Assembly: GCA_020073305.1 (NCBI GenBank)
Contig: JAIQFK010000032.1
Location: forward strand, 49,971 to 113,970
Length of the DNA: 64,000 nucleotides
Direction: 5' to 3'
DNA from: Terriglobia bacterium
Lineage (GTDB): Bacteria; Acidobacteriota; Terriglobia; Bryobacterales; Bryobacteraceae
Position 1 is the stretch's first letter; every line of letters begins with the position of its first letter. Below, piece by piece: positions 20,001 to 28,900 of this stretch. The notes below the pieces were generated by a model. It searched no databases and was not told the origin of the DNA. It saw nothing but the letters and a program-made list of their open reading frames with translations. The translations under genes were made by a program, and so were the position numbers.

Positions 20001-20149
20001 CCGGTTTTCCCTGAGAATTTCGCAAGTGGCGCCGAAACCACTTCGTCGTAGCGCCGATAAATACCGGTGGGCTCCTCAAGTTGCACGTTCCATGTCTGCG
20101 AGGCGGCCAGCGGCACGCACGCTACCAGCGCAATCCAGGTGTGGCGCAT
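17006..20149 (-). CDS. Secreted glycoside hydrolase family 2 enzyme with large N-terminal beta domain
   Basis: A 1047-residue exported glycosidase. After a signal peptide (about 1-17) residues 20-365 form a beta-rich domain resembling the C-terminal sandwich of GH38/mutarotase-like proteins. GH2 modules start near residue 376 (VSLDGDWEL): sugar-binding jelly roll with WWYRKTFRVP and DATDYYADAYLDG, an Ig-like domain, and a TIM barrel with RGTNYYYNLF, RLHCHFPNPEFYDLADENG and VLIWQDY. The acid/base segment reads WATSDEED near 761 and the nucleophile is probably the Glu of SELG near 822. The Ser-Asp doublet in place of Asn-Glu recalls exo-beta-D-glucosaminidases; beta-mannosidase is the alternative. 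The start at 20149 is preferred over an ATG four codons upstream because it begins the signal peptide directly. Confidence 0.85.
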   Translation of the reverse strand: MRHTWIALVACVPLAASQTWNVQLEEPTGIYRRYDEVVSAPLAKFSGKTGGFRVVDAQGREVTWQASEGELLFPASVVPGELPAYHVICCEKTEAFPNQIVLRRVGMRRIELGNSLFHLIIDTGDGDIVEAYALTAGPQRILNLVETTPDTPWKNHGWSSSPEPGEFTKVELVETGPLRGRLRLSNEKSEWEFLWTAGSRALRWRIQRKGAAALIGFQFASVSASPYVPFDRFVDGGEYEWPQGDEGGEPPQHDIGVRDWKKLPGGSAVYYQQAQDYGALGLVSLDRDLNWKEIGTRHFSAEKTGVAAEIALTFPRWSGDNTVLEARRENRVLRQPLLVKVSEPAEGGLSIERAAAREPVHRAETAPRAPTPFEPDTVSLDGDWELAHGEKGAGPQSAWIHVQVPGTVHTQILPPPKFYTHEADWISYQEWWYRKTFRVPARFEHRRVRLQFDATDYYADAYLDGTYLGRHEGYIDPYEYDITPLIKADAENVLTVRVWTPVSYYWRHRPYTVKGSYGAVDQKPDDITPLGITRHVRLVASAALIIRDVAVNTRLADPGADVEVELSTDKPEENGEWELTLTPRNFPSSEGYRIRGKGSHFTFHLDHPQLWWTWDHGKPNLYTLDVRLMDGQGQVVDGRSMAVGIREIEKIGWVFYLNHKRMFIRGTNYYYNLFLSEMDRSKYQRDLKLMMAMNVNMIRLHCHFPNPEFYDLADENGVLIWQDYLEAWYPHDVDFARRAAALYDFHIRYARNHPAVAIWATSDEEDLQNYAEITKHLQPRLFLLDPQHRAVVRSTGRYGDGHIYHGWYEGSIWEYTKMSEPFVSELGATALPNYESLVKFLPNAWPIKAHEEEWVFHKLQVSEAMRAWGDPAGKSLQEYIPITQNYVARLFQIALERARRLKYETGGILHFHAIDIWPSVTMAAVDFYRVPTKAFYTVQRSFAPVAANFEYDRDLWRAGEEFRCGLWMINDEWHEIRDAEVRWRVADSAGRTAFEGKFPAPIAADSARKLGEITGRISEAGDYKLIATVQDAHGKQISENVFEFEVR

Positions 20150-20171
20150 ACGTTCTATCATAGAAGCTCAT
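20150..20171. promoter_or_regulatory. Divergent promoter core between the GH2 gene and the aminotransferase operon
   Basis: The 22 bases between the two start codons contain overlapping -10-like hexamers. On the minus strand TATGAT (20162-20157) ends seven bases before the GH2 ATG; on the plus strand TATCAT (20156-20161) ends ten bases before the aminotransferase ATG. Neither gene has a Shine-Dalgarno. -35 elements would lie inside the opposite gene. Confidence 0.35.
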
Positions 20172-21479
20172 ATGAGCAAACTCGCAATTCTGGGCGGCGC
20201 GCCGGAGCGCACGCGTCCCTTCCCTCTCTGGCCGCAGCACTGTGCCAATGATCTTCCGAGACTGCAAACGGTCCTCGAGAGCCGCAACTGGGGAGGATAT
20301 CCGTTCCCCAATCAACTGGCGAGTGAATTCGCGCGGGAGTTCGCCGCGTACCACGGCGCCAAATACGGCTGTTGCGTCGCCAACGGTACCATCGCGCTGG
20401 TAATCGCGCTCCAGGCCGCGGGCATCAAGTTCGGCGACGAAGTGATCGTTCCGGCGTACACGTGGGATGGCACCGCGGCAGCCGTGCTGTTCGCCGGCGG
20501 CATCCCGGTGTTCGCGGATGTCGATCCCGATACCTATTGCCTCGACATTGAATCGACCCGGCGCGCGATCACCCCACGCACGCGCGGCGTAATCCCGGTG
20601 CACCTGGCGATGCGTTTTGCCGACATGGATGCATTGCTCAAGCTGGCCGCCGAACACAAACTGGCGGTCATTGAAGACTGCGCGCACGTGCATGGCGGAG
20701 AATATAAGGGCCACGGTGCCGGCTCCATGGGCGACGTCGGGTGCTTCAGTTTTCAATCGAGCAAAATCATGACGGCCGGCGAGGGCGGGATAGTCATCAC
20801 CTCGCGGCTTGATTGCTTTGAGCTGGTGCAATCGATCGTGAATTGCGGCCGCGCCAGCGTTACCGACCAATTCAAGAAACGCGTGCTGGGCTCGAACTAC
20901 CGCATCACGGAGTTTCAGGCCGCCATTCTGCTCGGGCAGCTCGAGCAATTGCCCGCATTCGCCGCACGGCGGGTCCGCAACGCGGCGCTGCTGACCAAGC
21001 GGCTGTCCGAGATCGACGGGATCTGCCCACTGCCCGCGCAGCCGGCCCTCACGCGGGAGGCGATCTACAATTATGTGTTTCGGTACCGCCGGAACGAGGT
21101 CTCACGCGACGTGTTTGTTGCCGCGCTGGACCGTGAAGGCATTCCGTGCGACGGGCGGTTTTACGAGCCGGTCTACCGCAGCGATCTGTTCCACGTCACT
21201 CCGGAAGACTTCCCGCAGCTTAGGATCGGACGTGACAAGCCGGTGGATTACTCGAGTTGCCGATGTCCGGTGGCCGAAGGCGCGGCCTACGAAGAATCGG
21301 TGTGGCTGCCACAGTTTCTGCTACTAGGCGAGGAGAAGGACGTAGAAGACATCGCCCGAGCCGTTGCGAAAGTGGCGGCGAATCTGACAGAATTGGCCGG
21401 CTCCGATTCCCAACTGGCAGGGGTGAAATCGCTGAGCCGGGCGGAGCGGCCGCGCCTCGAGAAGGCGCGGAACTACTAG
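20172..21479 (+). CDS. DegT/DnrJ/EryC1/StrS family PLP-dependent sugar aminotransferase
   Basis: Fold-type I PLP enzyme that usually aminates keto-sugars. The 435-residue protein has the family blocks CCVANGTIALVIALQAAGI (cofactor phosphate-binding), DEVIVPAYTWDGTAAAVL, VIEDCAHVHGGEYKG (Asp and His stacking on the PLP ring) and FSFQSSKIMTAGEGG with the Schiff-base Lys. The start is the ATG at 20172; a longer open frame upstream overlaps the GH2 gene and its promoter. The gene opens a plus-strand run with a sugar isomerase, murQ, murA and a rhodanese, so an amino-sugar precursor is a likely substrate. Relatives also act as inosose aminotransferases or sensory DegT proteins, so the substrate is open. 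Confidence 0.9.
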   Translation: MSKLAILGGAPERTRPFPLWPQHCANDLPRLQTVLESRNWGGYPFPNQLASEFAREFAAYHGAKYGCCVANGTIALVIALQAAGIKFGDEVIVPAYTWDGTAAAVLFAGGIPVFADVDPDTYCLDIESTRRAITPRTRGVIPVHLAMRFADMDALLKLAAEHKLAVIEDCAHVHGGEYKGHGAGSMGDVGCFSFQSSKIMTAGEGGIVITSRLDCFELVQSIVNCGRASVTDQFKKRVLGSNYRITEFQAAILLGQLEQLPAFAARRVRNAALLTKRLSEIDGICPLPAQPALTREAIYNYVFRYRRNEVSRDVFVAALDREGIPCDGRFYEPVYRSDLFHVTPEDFPQLRIGRDKPVDYSSCRCPVAEGAAYEESVWLPQFLLLGEEKDVEDIARAVAKVAANLTELAGSDSQLAGVKSLSRAERPRLEKARNY

Positions 21480-21497
21480 TCGCAACAACGTATCCCT

Positions 21498-22331
21498 ATG
21501 TTCCTCTCTCTCAACTCCACGTTGGTCGCCGACCGCGTGCCGTGGCCGGAATTCGCCCGCCTGGCGGCGAAGGTCGGATTTGCGGGCGTGGATGTTTCCA
21601 CCTCGGGGGCCATGAAGGAGGGATTACAGCCTACTCGATTGCTCCTGGAGCAACTCAAGCTCACGCCCGCAGTGGCTGGTTTTCCAGTCGAATTCCGTAA
21701 AGACGACGCCACATTCGGGCGCGATCTCGCGAAGCTCGAGGAGGCCGCGCAGTTCATGGCAGCGATCGGCTGCTCGCGCATGAACACGTACATCCTGTCG
21801 TCATCGGATCGTCCAAAGTCCGAGCAGCGCAAGATCTACAAGGAGCGGTTTCGCGTCGCCGCCGATATCCTTGCGCGCTCGCACGTCCGGCTGGGGTTGG
21901 AATTCCTCGGCCCGGTTCACCTGCGGAAGATGTTGCCGTATGAGTTCATCTGGCGAATGGACGAGATGCTGGAATTCGCAAAGGAATGCGGGCCCAACGT
22001 TGGACTGGAGCTCGACTCGTGGCACTGGTACCACGCTGGCGCCACCGCTAAAGACATTGTTGCCGCGGGGAAGGACAACATCATCAATGTCCAGGTGAAC
22101 GACTCGCCGAGCCTGCCTCCGGACAAGATTCGTGATGATGAGCGGCTCATGCCCGGCGAGGGCGTGATCGACCTGGTTGGTTTCTTCCAGGCACTAAAGA
22201 AGATCGGCTACGACGACGGCGTGAGCCCCGAAGTGTTCGGGCGTGGCCTGAAGAACATCCCGCCAGAGGAAGGCGCCCGGCTGGGACTTGAAACCACGCG
22301 CGCCATCATGCGCAAGGCCGGGGTGGCCTAG
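21498..22331 (+). CDS. Sugar phosphate isomerase/epimerase (xylose isomerase-like TIM barrel)
   Basis: A 277-residue protein of the AP-endonuclease-2/xylose isomerase-like barrel family, which isomerises or epimerises sugars using a divalent metal. Visible landmarks are the first strand (FLSLNSTLVADRVPWPEF), GLEFLG with the first metal Glu, GLELDSWHWYHAG with Asp and His ligands, INVQVNDSP, and SPEVFG with the last Glu. It follows the aminotransferase by 18 bases and precedes murQ by 11, so the three are probably co-transcribed. The true substrate is unknown; the context suggests a hexose or inositol derivative. Confidence 0.85.
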   Translation: MFLSLNSTLVADRVPWPEFARLAAKVGFAGVDVSTSGAMKEGLQPTRLLLEQLKLTPAVAGFPVEFRKDDATFGRDLAKLEEAAQFMAAIGCSRMNTYILSSSDRPKSEQRKIYKERFRVAADILARSHVRLGLEFLGPVHLRKMLPYEFIWRMDEMLEFAKECGPNVGLELDSWHWYHAGATAKDIVAAGKDNIINVQVNDSPSLPPDKIRDDERLMPGEGVIDLVGFFQALKKIGYDDGVSPEVFGRGLKNIPPEEGARLGLETTRAIMRKAGVA

Positions 22332-22342
22332 CACCCGCTCCT

Positions 22343-23233
22343 ATGCTCGAACACCTGCTCACCGAGCAACCGAATCCGGCGTCGGAAGGCATCGACGGCC
22401 TGGCAACGGAGCAGGTTCTTCGCATCATCAATAACGAAGACCGCAAAGTAGCGGAAGCGGTGGCGCAAGAACTGCCATCGATTGCGCGCGCGGTGGACGC
22501 TATTGTGAATGCATTCGAGCGGGGCGGAAGGCTTTTCTACATCGGGGCCGGCACAAGCGGGCGGCTGGGCGTGCTCGACGCGACCGAGTGCCCGCCCACC
22601 TTTAATGTTCCATTCGAGATGGTCCAGGGGATTATCGCGGGCGGAGAAGCCGCCGTCTCCAGTGCCACCGAAACCAGCGAGGACGACCCTTCGATGGGGG
22701 CCCGTGACCTGTGCCAGCGAGGTTTTTCGGAACGCGACGTGCTAGTTGGAATTGCAGCCAGCGGGCGCACGCCGTACGTTCTGGGCGCAGTCGCCGAGGC
22801 CAGCCGCATGAGAGCCTTCACGATCGGGATCAGTTGCACGCCGGACTCGGAGCTGGCGCGCGCGGCGATGCTGCCCATCACATTGCTGGTTGGACCCGAA
22901 ATCGTGGCTGGATCGACACGCATGAAAGCGGGCACGGCCACAAAAATGGTGCTGAACATGTTGACCACCGCGAGCTTCATTCGTCTGGGGTACGTTTACG
23001 GCAACCTCATGGTCAACGTGCAACCCAAAAACTCGAAGCTGGCCGATCGTGCGCGGCGCATCATCGCAATGGCTGCAGGTGTGTCCTATGACCGCGCCGG
23101 GGAACTGCTGGCCGCGGCCGGCAGCGACGTGCGAACCGCAATCGTCATGGCGCGCTCAGGGGTGGATCGCGTGGAAGCTGAGCGCCGGCTGGCAAGCGCT
23201 CGGGGAAGAATCTCCGCGGTTCGTCAGAGATAG
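22343..23233 (+). CDS. murQ: N-acetylmuramic acid 6-phosphate etherase
   Basis: Removes the D-lactyl ether of N-acetylmuramic acid 6-phosphate to give N-acetylglucosamine 6-phosphate, a step in recycling peptidoglycan sugars. The 296-residue protein has the SIS-domain fold and the MurQ signature GAGTSGRLGVLDATECPPTF, then AGGEAAVSSATETSEDD and the second signature GSTRMKAGTATKMVLNML. The catalytic Glu falls in the first signature. N-terminal LLTEQPNPASEGIDGL is also typical. It sits in the amino-sugar operon directly ahead of murA (six bases apart), linking wall-sugar salvage with wall synthesis. Assignment is firm. Confidence 0.95.
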   Translation: MLEHLLTEQPNPASEGIDGLATEQVLRIINNEDRKVAEAVAQELPSIARAVDAIVNAFERGGRLFYIGAGTSGRLGVLDATECPPTFNVPFEMVQGIIAGGEAAVSSATETSEDDPSMGARDLCQRGFSERDVLVGIAASGRTPYVLGAVAEASRMRAFTIGISCTPDSELARAAMLPITLLVGPEIVAGSTRMKAGTATKMVLNMLTTASFIRLGYVYGNLMVNVQPKNSKLADRARRIIAMAAGVSYDRAGELLAAAGSDVRTAIVMARSGVDRVEAERRLASARGRISAVRQR

Positions 23234-23239
23234 GACAGT

Positions 23240-24493
23240 ATGGATAAGTTTGTCGTCAAAGGCGGCGTGCCGCTGCATGGAGAGATTGCAACCGGTGGGG
23301 CAAAGAATTCAGCGCTGCCGGCACTGGCCGCCACGTTGTTGACCGATGAGCCGGTGTTACTGCAGCGCATTCCGCGGGTGCGAGACGTGCGGACAATGCA
23401 GCGGCTACTGGTCGACATCGGTGCCAGCGCTGATGTGGATGGTGAATCGGTGCGGATTCAGGTGCGCGAGGTGCGGTCACCCGAAGCGCCATACGAGCTG
23501 GTGAAGACCATGCGTGCGTCGAGCCTGGTGCTGGGTCCGCTGGTCGCGCGCGCCGGCCGTGCGCGAGTGTCGCTCCCCGGCGGATGCGCCATCGGAGCAC
23601 GGCCGATCAATCTGCATCTGGTCGGACTCGAGCAGCTCGGTGCACAGATCCAGCAGGCTCATGGATACGTGGAGGCGGTTGCACCCCAAGGACTCCGGGG
23701 GACAACCATCCGGTTTGAACGCATCACCGTCACCGGCACAGAGGACCTCATGATGGCGGCAGTGCTGGCGCGCGGCACTACGATTCTTGAAAACGCGGCG
23801 CGCGAACCGGAGGTCACGGACTTAACGGCGCTGCTGGTGAAGATGGGCGCGAAGATCGAGGGCGCGGGAACGTCCACCGTCCGCATCGAGGGGGTCGCGC
23901 GGTTGCACGGCGCCGAGCACGCTATCATCCCCGACCGCATTGAAGCCGGCACGTTCCTGGTAGCCGGCGCGATCACGGGAGGCGACCTGACGGTCACCGG
24001 CTGCCTCCCCGAACACAATGCCGCGTTGATCACCAAGCTGCAGGCGGCGGGGGCCGAGATCACCGAAGTGGACGGCAGCACGCTGCGCGTGCGCGCGGCG
24101 AGGGGATTGCGGTCTGCCGACGTGACGACGGCGGAGTATCCCGGCTTCCCCACCGATCTTCAGGCGCAATACATCGCTCTGATGACGCAAGCCGAGGGTA
24201 TCGCTATCATCACCGAGACCATATTCGAAAACCGTTTCATGCACGCGCAAGAGTTGGCCCGTATGGGCGCGAATATCCGGCTCGAGGGAAATCAGGCGAT
24301 TGTGGCGGGTCGCAAGGAACTGACGGGAGCGGGCGTCATCGCCTCCGACCTGCGGGCCAGTGCGTCGCTGGTGCTAGCGGCGCTGGTCGCGCGCGGCGAA
24401 ACCGTGATCGACCGCGTCTATCACATTGACCGGGGCTACGAGAAAATCGAGGGAAAACTGGCGGCTGTCGGAGCTCAGATCCGCCGCATTTAA
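23240..24493 (+). CDS. murA: UDP-N-acetylglucosamine 1-carboxyvinyltransferase
   Basis: First committed cytoplasmic enzyme of peptidoglycan synthesis: transfers enolpyruvyl from phosphoenolpyruvate to UDP-GlcNAc. The 417-residue protein has the EPSP-synthase-like double barrel, with [19 protein letters not shown] at the N-terminus, the active-site loop [15 protein letters not shown] with Cys116 (the fosfomycin-target cysteine), [12 protein letters not shown] and a C-terminal [14 protein letters not shown] Shine-Dalgarno-like AGGA lies about five bases before the ATG. It is the fourth gene of the operon; no second copy is seen in the window. Confidence 0.96.
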   Translation: MDKFVVKGGVPLHGEIATGGAKNSALPALAATLLTDEPVLLQRIPRVRDVRTMQRLLVDIGASADVDGESVRIQVREVRSPEAPYELVKTMRASSLVLGPLVARAGRARVSLPGGCAIGARPINLHLVGLEQLGAQIQQAHGYVEAVAPQGLRGTTIRFERITVTGTEDLMMAAVLARGTTILENAAREPEVTDLTALLVKMGAKIEGAGTSTVRIEGVARLHGAEHAIIPDRIEAGTFLVAGAITGGDLTVTGCLPEHNAALITKLQAAGAEITEVDGSTLRVRAARGLRSADVTTAEYPGFPTDLQAQYIALMTQAEGIAIITETIFENRFMHAQELARMGANIRLEGNQAIVAGRKELTGAGVIASDLRASASLVLAALVARGETVIDRVYHIDRGYEKIEGKLAAVGAQIRRI

Positions 24494-24513
24494 TGACTCA
24501 GGAGTAAGTCTTC

Positions 24514-24882
24514 ATGGCGCACAGTCCGGAATTTCTCAAGCTGGTTAACGACGCGAAGTCGCGCATTCGGGAAACCGACATTAGCGGGTTTCAGAGGATG
24601 CTGGCGAATGGTGAGAAACCTCTGCTCATCGACACGCGGGAAGAAAGCGAATGGGCCGCCGGGCACGCTTCCGGTGCGATTCATCTTTCGAAAGGTGTTA
24701 TCGAGCGCGATATCGAGGCCAAGGTGCCCGACAAGAAGACGCTGACGGTGCTCTACTGCGGTGGAGGCTTTCGTTCGGCGCTCGCCGCGGACGCGTTGCT
24801 GAAGATGGGATATACGAATGTGATTTCGCTGGATGGAGGATGGCGAGCCTGGCAACAATCCGGAATGCCTGTCGAGCGGTAG
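24514..24882 (+). CDS. Rhodanese-like sulfurtransferase domain protein
   Basis: A single-domain rhodanese of 122 residues, cytoplasmic, probably moving sulfane sulfur to an acceptor. It has PLLIDTREESEWAAGHASGA (CH2A-type motif), then the active-site loop YCGGGFRSALAAD with Cys82, and LDGGWRAWQQSGMPVER near the end, the CH2B-type motif. GGAG ten bases before the ATG serves as Shine-Dalgarno. It follows murA by 20 bases and is convergent with a small membrane-protein gene four bases away. The link to the wall-sugar genes may be only operonic. Confidence 0.92.
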   Translation: MAHSPEFLKLVNDAKSRIRETDISGFQRMLANGEKPLLIDTREESEWAAGHASGAIHLSKGVIERDIEAKVPDKKTLTVLYCGGGFRSALAADALLKMGYTNVISLDGGWRAWQQSGMPVER

Positions 24883-24885
24883 GGC

Positions 24886-25200
24886 TCACCACCGCAGAAT
24901 CAGCTTCACACAGCACCAGGTGATGTAAGCAAACACCAAGACCTCCAGCGCACGGATCAACTTTTCCGCCGCACCGGCCAGAAATTCGAACCGCAACAGC
25001 AGTCCGCAAAGCAAGCCGCCCATGACCCAGTACGTATCCAACGTGTAGGCGTAGCCGCGCCAATAAGCCAGCAGCACGCCGTAGTAGGTGAGAGGCCAGT
25101 TGCTGTCCACGCGCGCGCTGAAACGCCTGGCGGCAACCAGGAGGGTCGCCGCCATCAAGAACAGAGTAACGACATTGAACAGTGTGATCTGAAAGTACAT
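24886..25200 (-). CDS. Small multi-pass membrane protein, unknown
   Basis: A 104-residue hydrophobic protein with three likely membrane helices (about 5-24, 37-70 with a Gly-rich middle, and 82-102). It begins MYFQITLFNVVTLFLMAATL, so the first helix is near the N-terminus, and ends with a short basic tail. I recognise no family. The ATG has no Shine-Dalgarno. It is the last gene of a minus-strand run and lies 64 bases after the outer-membrane protein gene, with a hairpin in the gap, so it may have its own promoter. Confidence 0.6.
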   Translation of the reverse strand: MYFQITLFNVVTLFLMAATLLVAARRFSARVDSNWPLTYYGVLLAYWRGYAYTLDTYWVMGGLLCGLLLRFEFLAGAAEKLIRALEVLVFAYITWCCVKLILRW

Positions 25201-25227
25201 CGGTTAACGCGGCTGTGGAACCGCCTC

Positions 25228-25257
25228 CTGCGGCCCGCCGGCTCATGCCGGCCGCAG
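25228..25257 (-). terminator. GC-rich hairpin after the outer-membrane protein gene
   Basis: CTGCGG..GCCGGC pairs with GCCGGCCGCAG around a TCAT loop, giving about 11 base pairs with a four-base bulge. It lies just downstream of the stop at 25265 on the minus strand. There is no T-run, so it is a possible transcript end or mRNA-stabilising hairpin and not a classical intrinsic terminator. Confidence 0.35.
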
Positions 25258-25264
25258 TAATCCG

Positions 25265-25906
25265 TCAAAAGACAAAAGTAATCCCCGCCATGGGAACAAA
25301 GTCATGCAGCCAGCCGGAGAGGTGCGCGCCGGGCGCTGGTGCAATCACTTTGGTCGGAAACCGCGTCAGATAATCCCGCACCTCGAAGCGCAACAGGACG
25401 CGTGGCGCGATGGCGCACTTGATGCCACCGCCGAACGTGACCATGGGCATCCATTGCTGAGTCTTGGTGAGCAGCGCAAAGCTGCTGAGCGGCTGATATG
25501 GGGCTTCCGTGCCTACCCCGCGGAACACCCGCATGCCTCCGCCAGCTGCGGCAAATGGCTGCAAGCGCGAGCGCGTGGAGCGGCGATGCACCAGAATGTC
25601 GTAGTGCATGGAATGGGTGACGCCGGTAAACGACGCGGACTGGCCAGAGCCCGAGATCTGGAGATCGCTGAAATGATAGGTATAACGCAACTCCCCGCTG
25701 ATCCGGGGATACAGATTCTGGCCAAGCACAGCGCCGAAGGCCAATCCGTTGGCCAACCCCGTGTTGGCTGTAGCGAGGCCGTTCGAAACGGTCAAGCCGC
25801 TGGAGAAACCGCCGCCAGTGACGCCCCCAACTTCCCACTTTTGAGCGAAGCAGGCGGGCGCGATGACAACCAGCGCGGTGAAGATAGATGTGCAGATGGC
25901 TTTCAT
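25265..25906 (-). CDS. Outer-membrane beta-barrel protein
   Basis: A 213-residue exported protein with a signal peptide (about 1-21, cleavage after ACFA) and alternating hydrophobic/polar strands typical of a small porin-like barrel: YPRISGELRYTYHF, MHYDILVHRR, PFAAAGGGMRVFRG, MVTFGGGIKCAIAPRVLLRF and a C-terminal AGITFVF ending in Phe, the usual signal for outer-membrane insertion. AGAGGA precedes the ATG. It lies 15 bases after the large beta-propeller protein gene on the same strand. Function unknown; an OmpA-like or OprF-like barrel without a periplasmic domain is the closest description. Confidence 0.8.
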   Translation of the reverse strand: MKAICTSIFTALVVIAPACFAQKWEVGGVTGGGFSSGLTVSNGLATANTGLANGLAFGAVLGQNLYPRISGELRYTYHFSDLQISGSGQSASFTGVTHSMHYDILVHRRSTRSRLQPFAAAGGGMRVFRGVGTEAPYQPLSSFALLTKTQQWMPMVTFGGGIKCAIAPRVLLRFEVRDYLTRFPTKVIAPAPGAHLSGWLHDFVPMAGITFVF

Positions 25907-25921
25907 GATTCCTCTTGTGGG

Positions 25922-28900
25922 TCAGTCAATGACCCGGACCGTCAGGGTAGTAGACACGGACCCCTGGGTGATGGTGAGCGGCACTTGCATGCCGGTCGGC
26001 GCCCATCCGGGCACCAGGGCATTGATCTGGTAGACCCCCACCTCGCCGGGCGCCAGGCCCGCATAGTAGAGGGGCAAAGAATGCCCGCCCAGCGAGACGT
26101 CTGGCTGCTCGATAACCACCGGAAGCGGGTTGGCCGATGCCGCGAAACCGGTGGCCAGCGAGGGCAGCGTGCGACCGAGGCCGGTAGCATAAATCACGAT
26201 GGCTTCCCCGCGATGGATCGGATTGGAGGGGGTCACCAATTGATTGTTCTTGGCGCGAACGACGGTGGCAACACCACTCTTCGGCCCCGCCACTCCGCTT
26301 CGGAAGACGCTGGGGGCAGCCGAGACGATCGTAAAGTCGAGATTGTTGCTGGTCCCACCCGGAGTATGCAGCACCATGGTGGCCGCACCTTCCACCTCGA
26401 CCGGCAACTGCGCGTTGATTTGGTTGGGGGAGGCAAAAAGCATCGGGACAGGTACTCCGTTCACCGTCAGGCAAGACTCCCCGAGAGCTGTCGGTACCGG
26501 AATCTCGCTGGTGGCAATGTTTACGGGACTTAACTGACTGCCCCAAACCGTCACCAGCCCGCCGGGCGCGACCCCCTTGGACCCGTCGGCGGCGCTGACG
26601 ACGGTCTGCAGGTTCGGTGGCGCTACCGACGCATCATAATTCCACGCCATCGCCGTGAACCCGGAGACCGTCAGCGAGATGAAGGCGCTGCGACTGTACA
26701 GCCCGTCCAGCGTTCGCGTGAACACGGCGCCGGGCTGACCCACGAGCGGCGCTTCCGCGACCGCCGTGGGGTTCACACCCGCCGCCAAGCTCATGTCGAC
26801 GCGCTGCATGACACCAGGTGCCTGTGTGTCCGCCGCGGTCGTGCGATAGCCTGTCTGGTCGACGAACACGAACCCCGAGGAGGAGCCGCCCGCGTTGTCC
26901 AGGTTGGCGACAGGCACGAGCGAAGCATTGAGTAAATGATTGTCGACGATATAGGAATCGTAGTTCGAGGCTGCATAAGCGCCCGACAGGGAAGCGAAAT
27001 CCTGCCGCGACGCAATGAACTCGTCAGCACTCGCGTCGTACAGCATCACCGTGCCGTCGGGCATGGCCGCCAAGATGGAGGCGCCGTTGACAGAGGCGGC
27101 CAGGGTCGTATTGATATTCACGTTGTTTTCGTACATGCCCAGCGTCAAAGGCGTGAACGCCCGGCGCGAGAGCAGATCGATCCGATCGATGGTGTGAACG
27201 GGGCCAGCCACGCGCGAAGCCGCCAGCGTGGCATTCCCCGAGGAGGCGATGGATCGCGGATAGTGGCCGGGCGGAAAGTAGATCGGCCCGAGTTGGGTGA
27301 GGGTGTTCAAGTCGTAGGCGTAGGCCAGTTGCGAATTATCATGACCCACCAACAGCGTGCTCCGATCGAACGTAAAGGCCATCTGCGTCGGTGTGTTGGC
27401 TGTTCGCAACGTGGCAATTTGCTGATAGGTCGTGCCGTCGAACACCAGCACCTGGTTCTTGTCCTGGCGCAAAATGTAAAAGCGGTCGCGGGCTGGATCG
27501 GCAAGAACATCCACCAGCTTTCCGGGGACGTCGACGATGGTGCCGCGCTGTTCCGGCCCACGATTGTTGATCAGAACCCGGATACCGGCGGGCAGATTCA
27601 CCGCCGTCCGGGAAGTGATTTGCAGCCAGGCCGTTACGGTTCCCCGCGGGCCCGCAAACGACTGCGGGTCGACTGTAATGTGCACGGTCGCGGGTGTGGT
27701 CCCCGAGGCCGGTGAGATATTGACGCCGGCCGTCGACGTCGATAGGGTGAAATCCGTCGCACCGCCACCGGGATCCGCGATGACCAGATCCTGGGTGGCC
27801 GCCTGCCGATCGCAGAGGTTGCCCCGGAAGATGACATCCTCACGTGAGGCGATGAGACGGTGGGCGCTCCCGAGCAAACCCACCGGCAGGATCATCACGC
27901 CGCTGTCGGAAACCGCGTACAGGGTGTCGCGAGCCGAATTCAATAGCGATTTGCCTGCAAGATTTTCCGGTAGCTGCAGTTGTTCACGCACGGTCAGGTT
28001 GTCGGCATCGACGATCATCAGCACAGGGGGCTGTGCGGCCGCGGGAGCTGACGATGTGCCGTTTCCCTGCGGCTGGCCCTGTGGGATCTGCGCGTAGATC
28101 AAGCCCGCCACGGAATCAATCGCGTGGCTCCCCACATTGAGCTTTCCGGAAGGATTGGGGAATTCGGAGCGCAAGTGGCCGGTGGCATCAAATAGACCCC
28201 ATCCCGCAGTGAAATAGGAACCGTCGCGGCTCACGCTGACTACGCGCGGCCCTTGCGGGGGATCCGCTGTGTAACCCGCTGCATACACGGTCTGGCTCAA
28301 CACGTCATAGCGGAACCGGATGGTATCGCTCAGCCCGTATATCCGCGTACCATCGGCGGAAACACCGACCGATGCCGCCACGATTTGCGGTGGAAAATTC
28401 GCGGGGGGCACGGGGAGAGTTTTGGCGGTCACCCCGGCAATCGTGTCAAGCACTTGGAAAGCCCCCGAAAGCGGGTCGAACCGCAAGAACTGCGTGGTGG
28501 TGACCACCAGCGCACGTCCATCCGCGCCAAATGCGACCCCCAGCGGGGGATCACCCAACGCCAGGGTCTGTTGTCCCTGCGAAACCAGATCAATCACCGT
28601 TAGTGCGTTGGCGGATGAACTGGGCGCCTGAAAATTGCCAAAATGCGCCACCACGAGAAACCGGCCGTCCGGAGAGAGCGAAAGAGAACCCGGAAAGGGC
28701 GCCACGTGAATGGAACTCGCCGCCGCCCGTTTCGCCAGCGATACCACGTCTATGCGTGCCGCGCCGAAGTTGGCCACGTAAAGCGCACCCCGGGCTTCGT
28801 CGAGAGCGATGTCGGCGGCATGACCGCCAATAGGCACGACAGAGCCGAAGGTGGCGGCATGCGCCCGAGGCGCCATCGTCACGAGTGCCGCCGTCACCGC

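Noticed and set aside
25304..26533. 409-codon plus-strand frame opposite the outer-membrane and propeller genes
   Set aside because: Crosses two minus-strand genes and has no protein-like signature.
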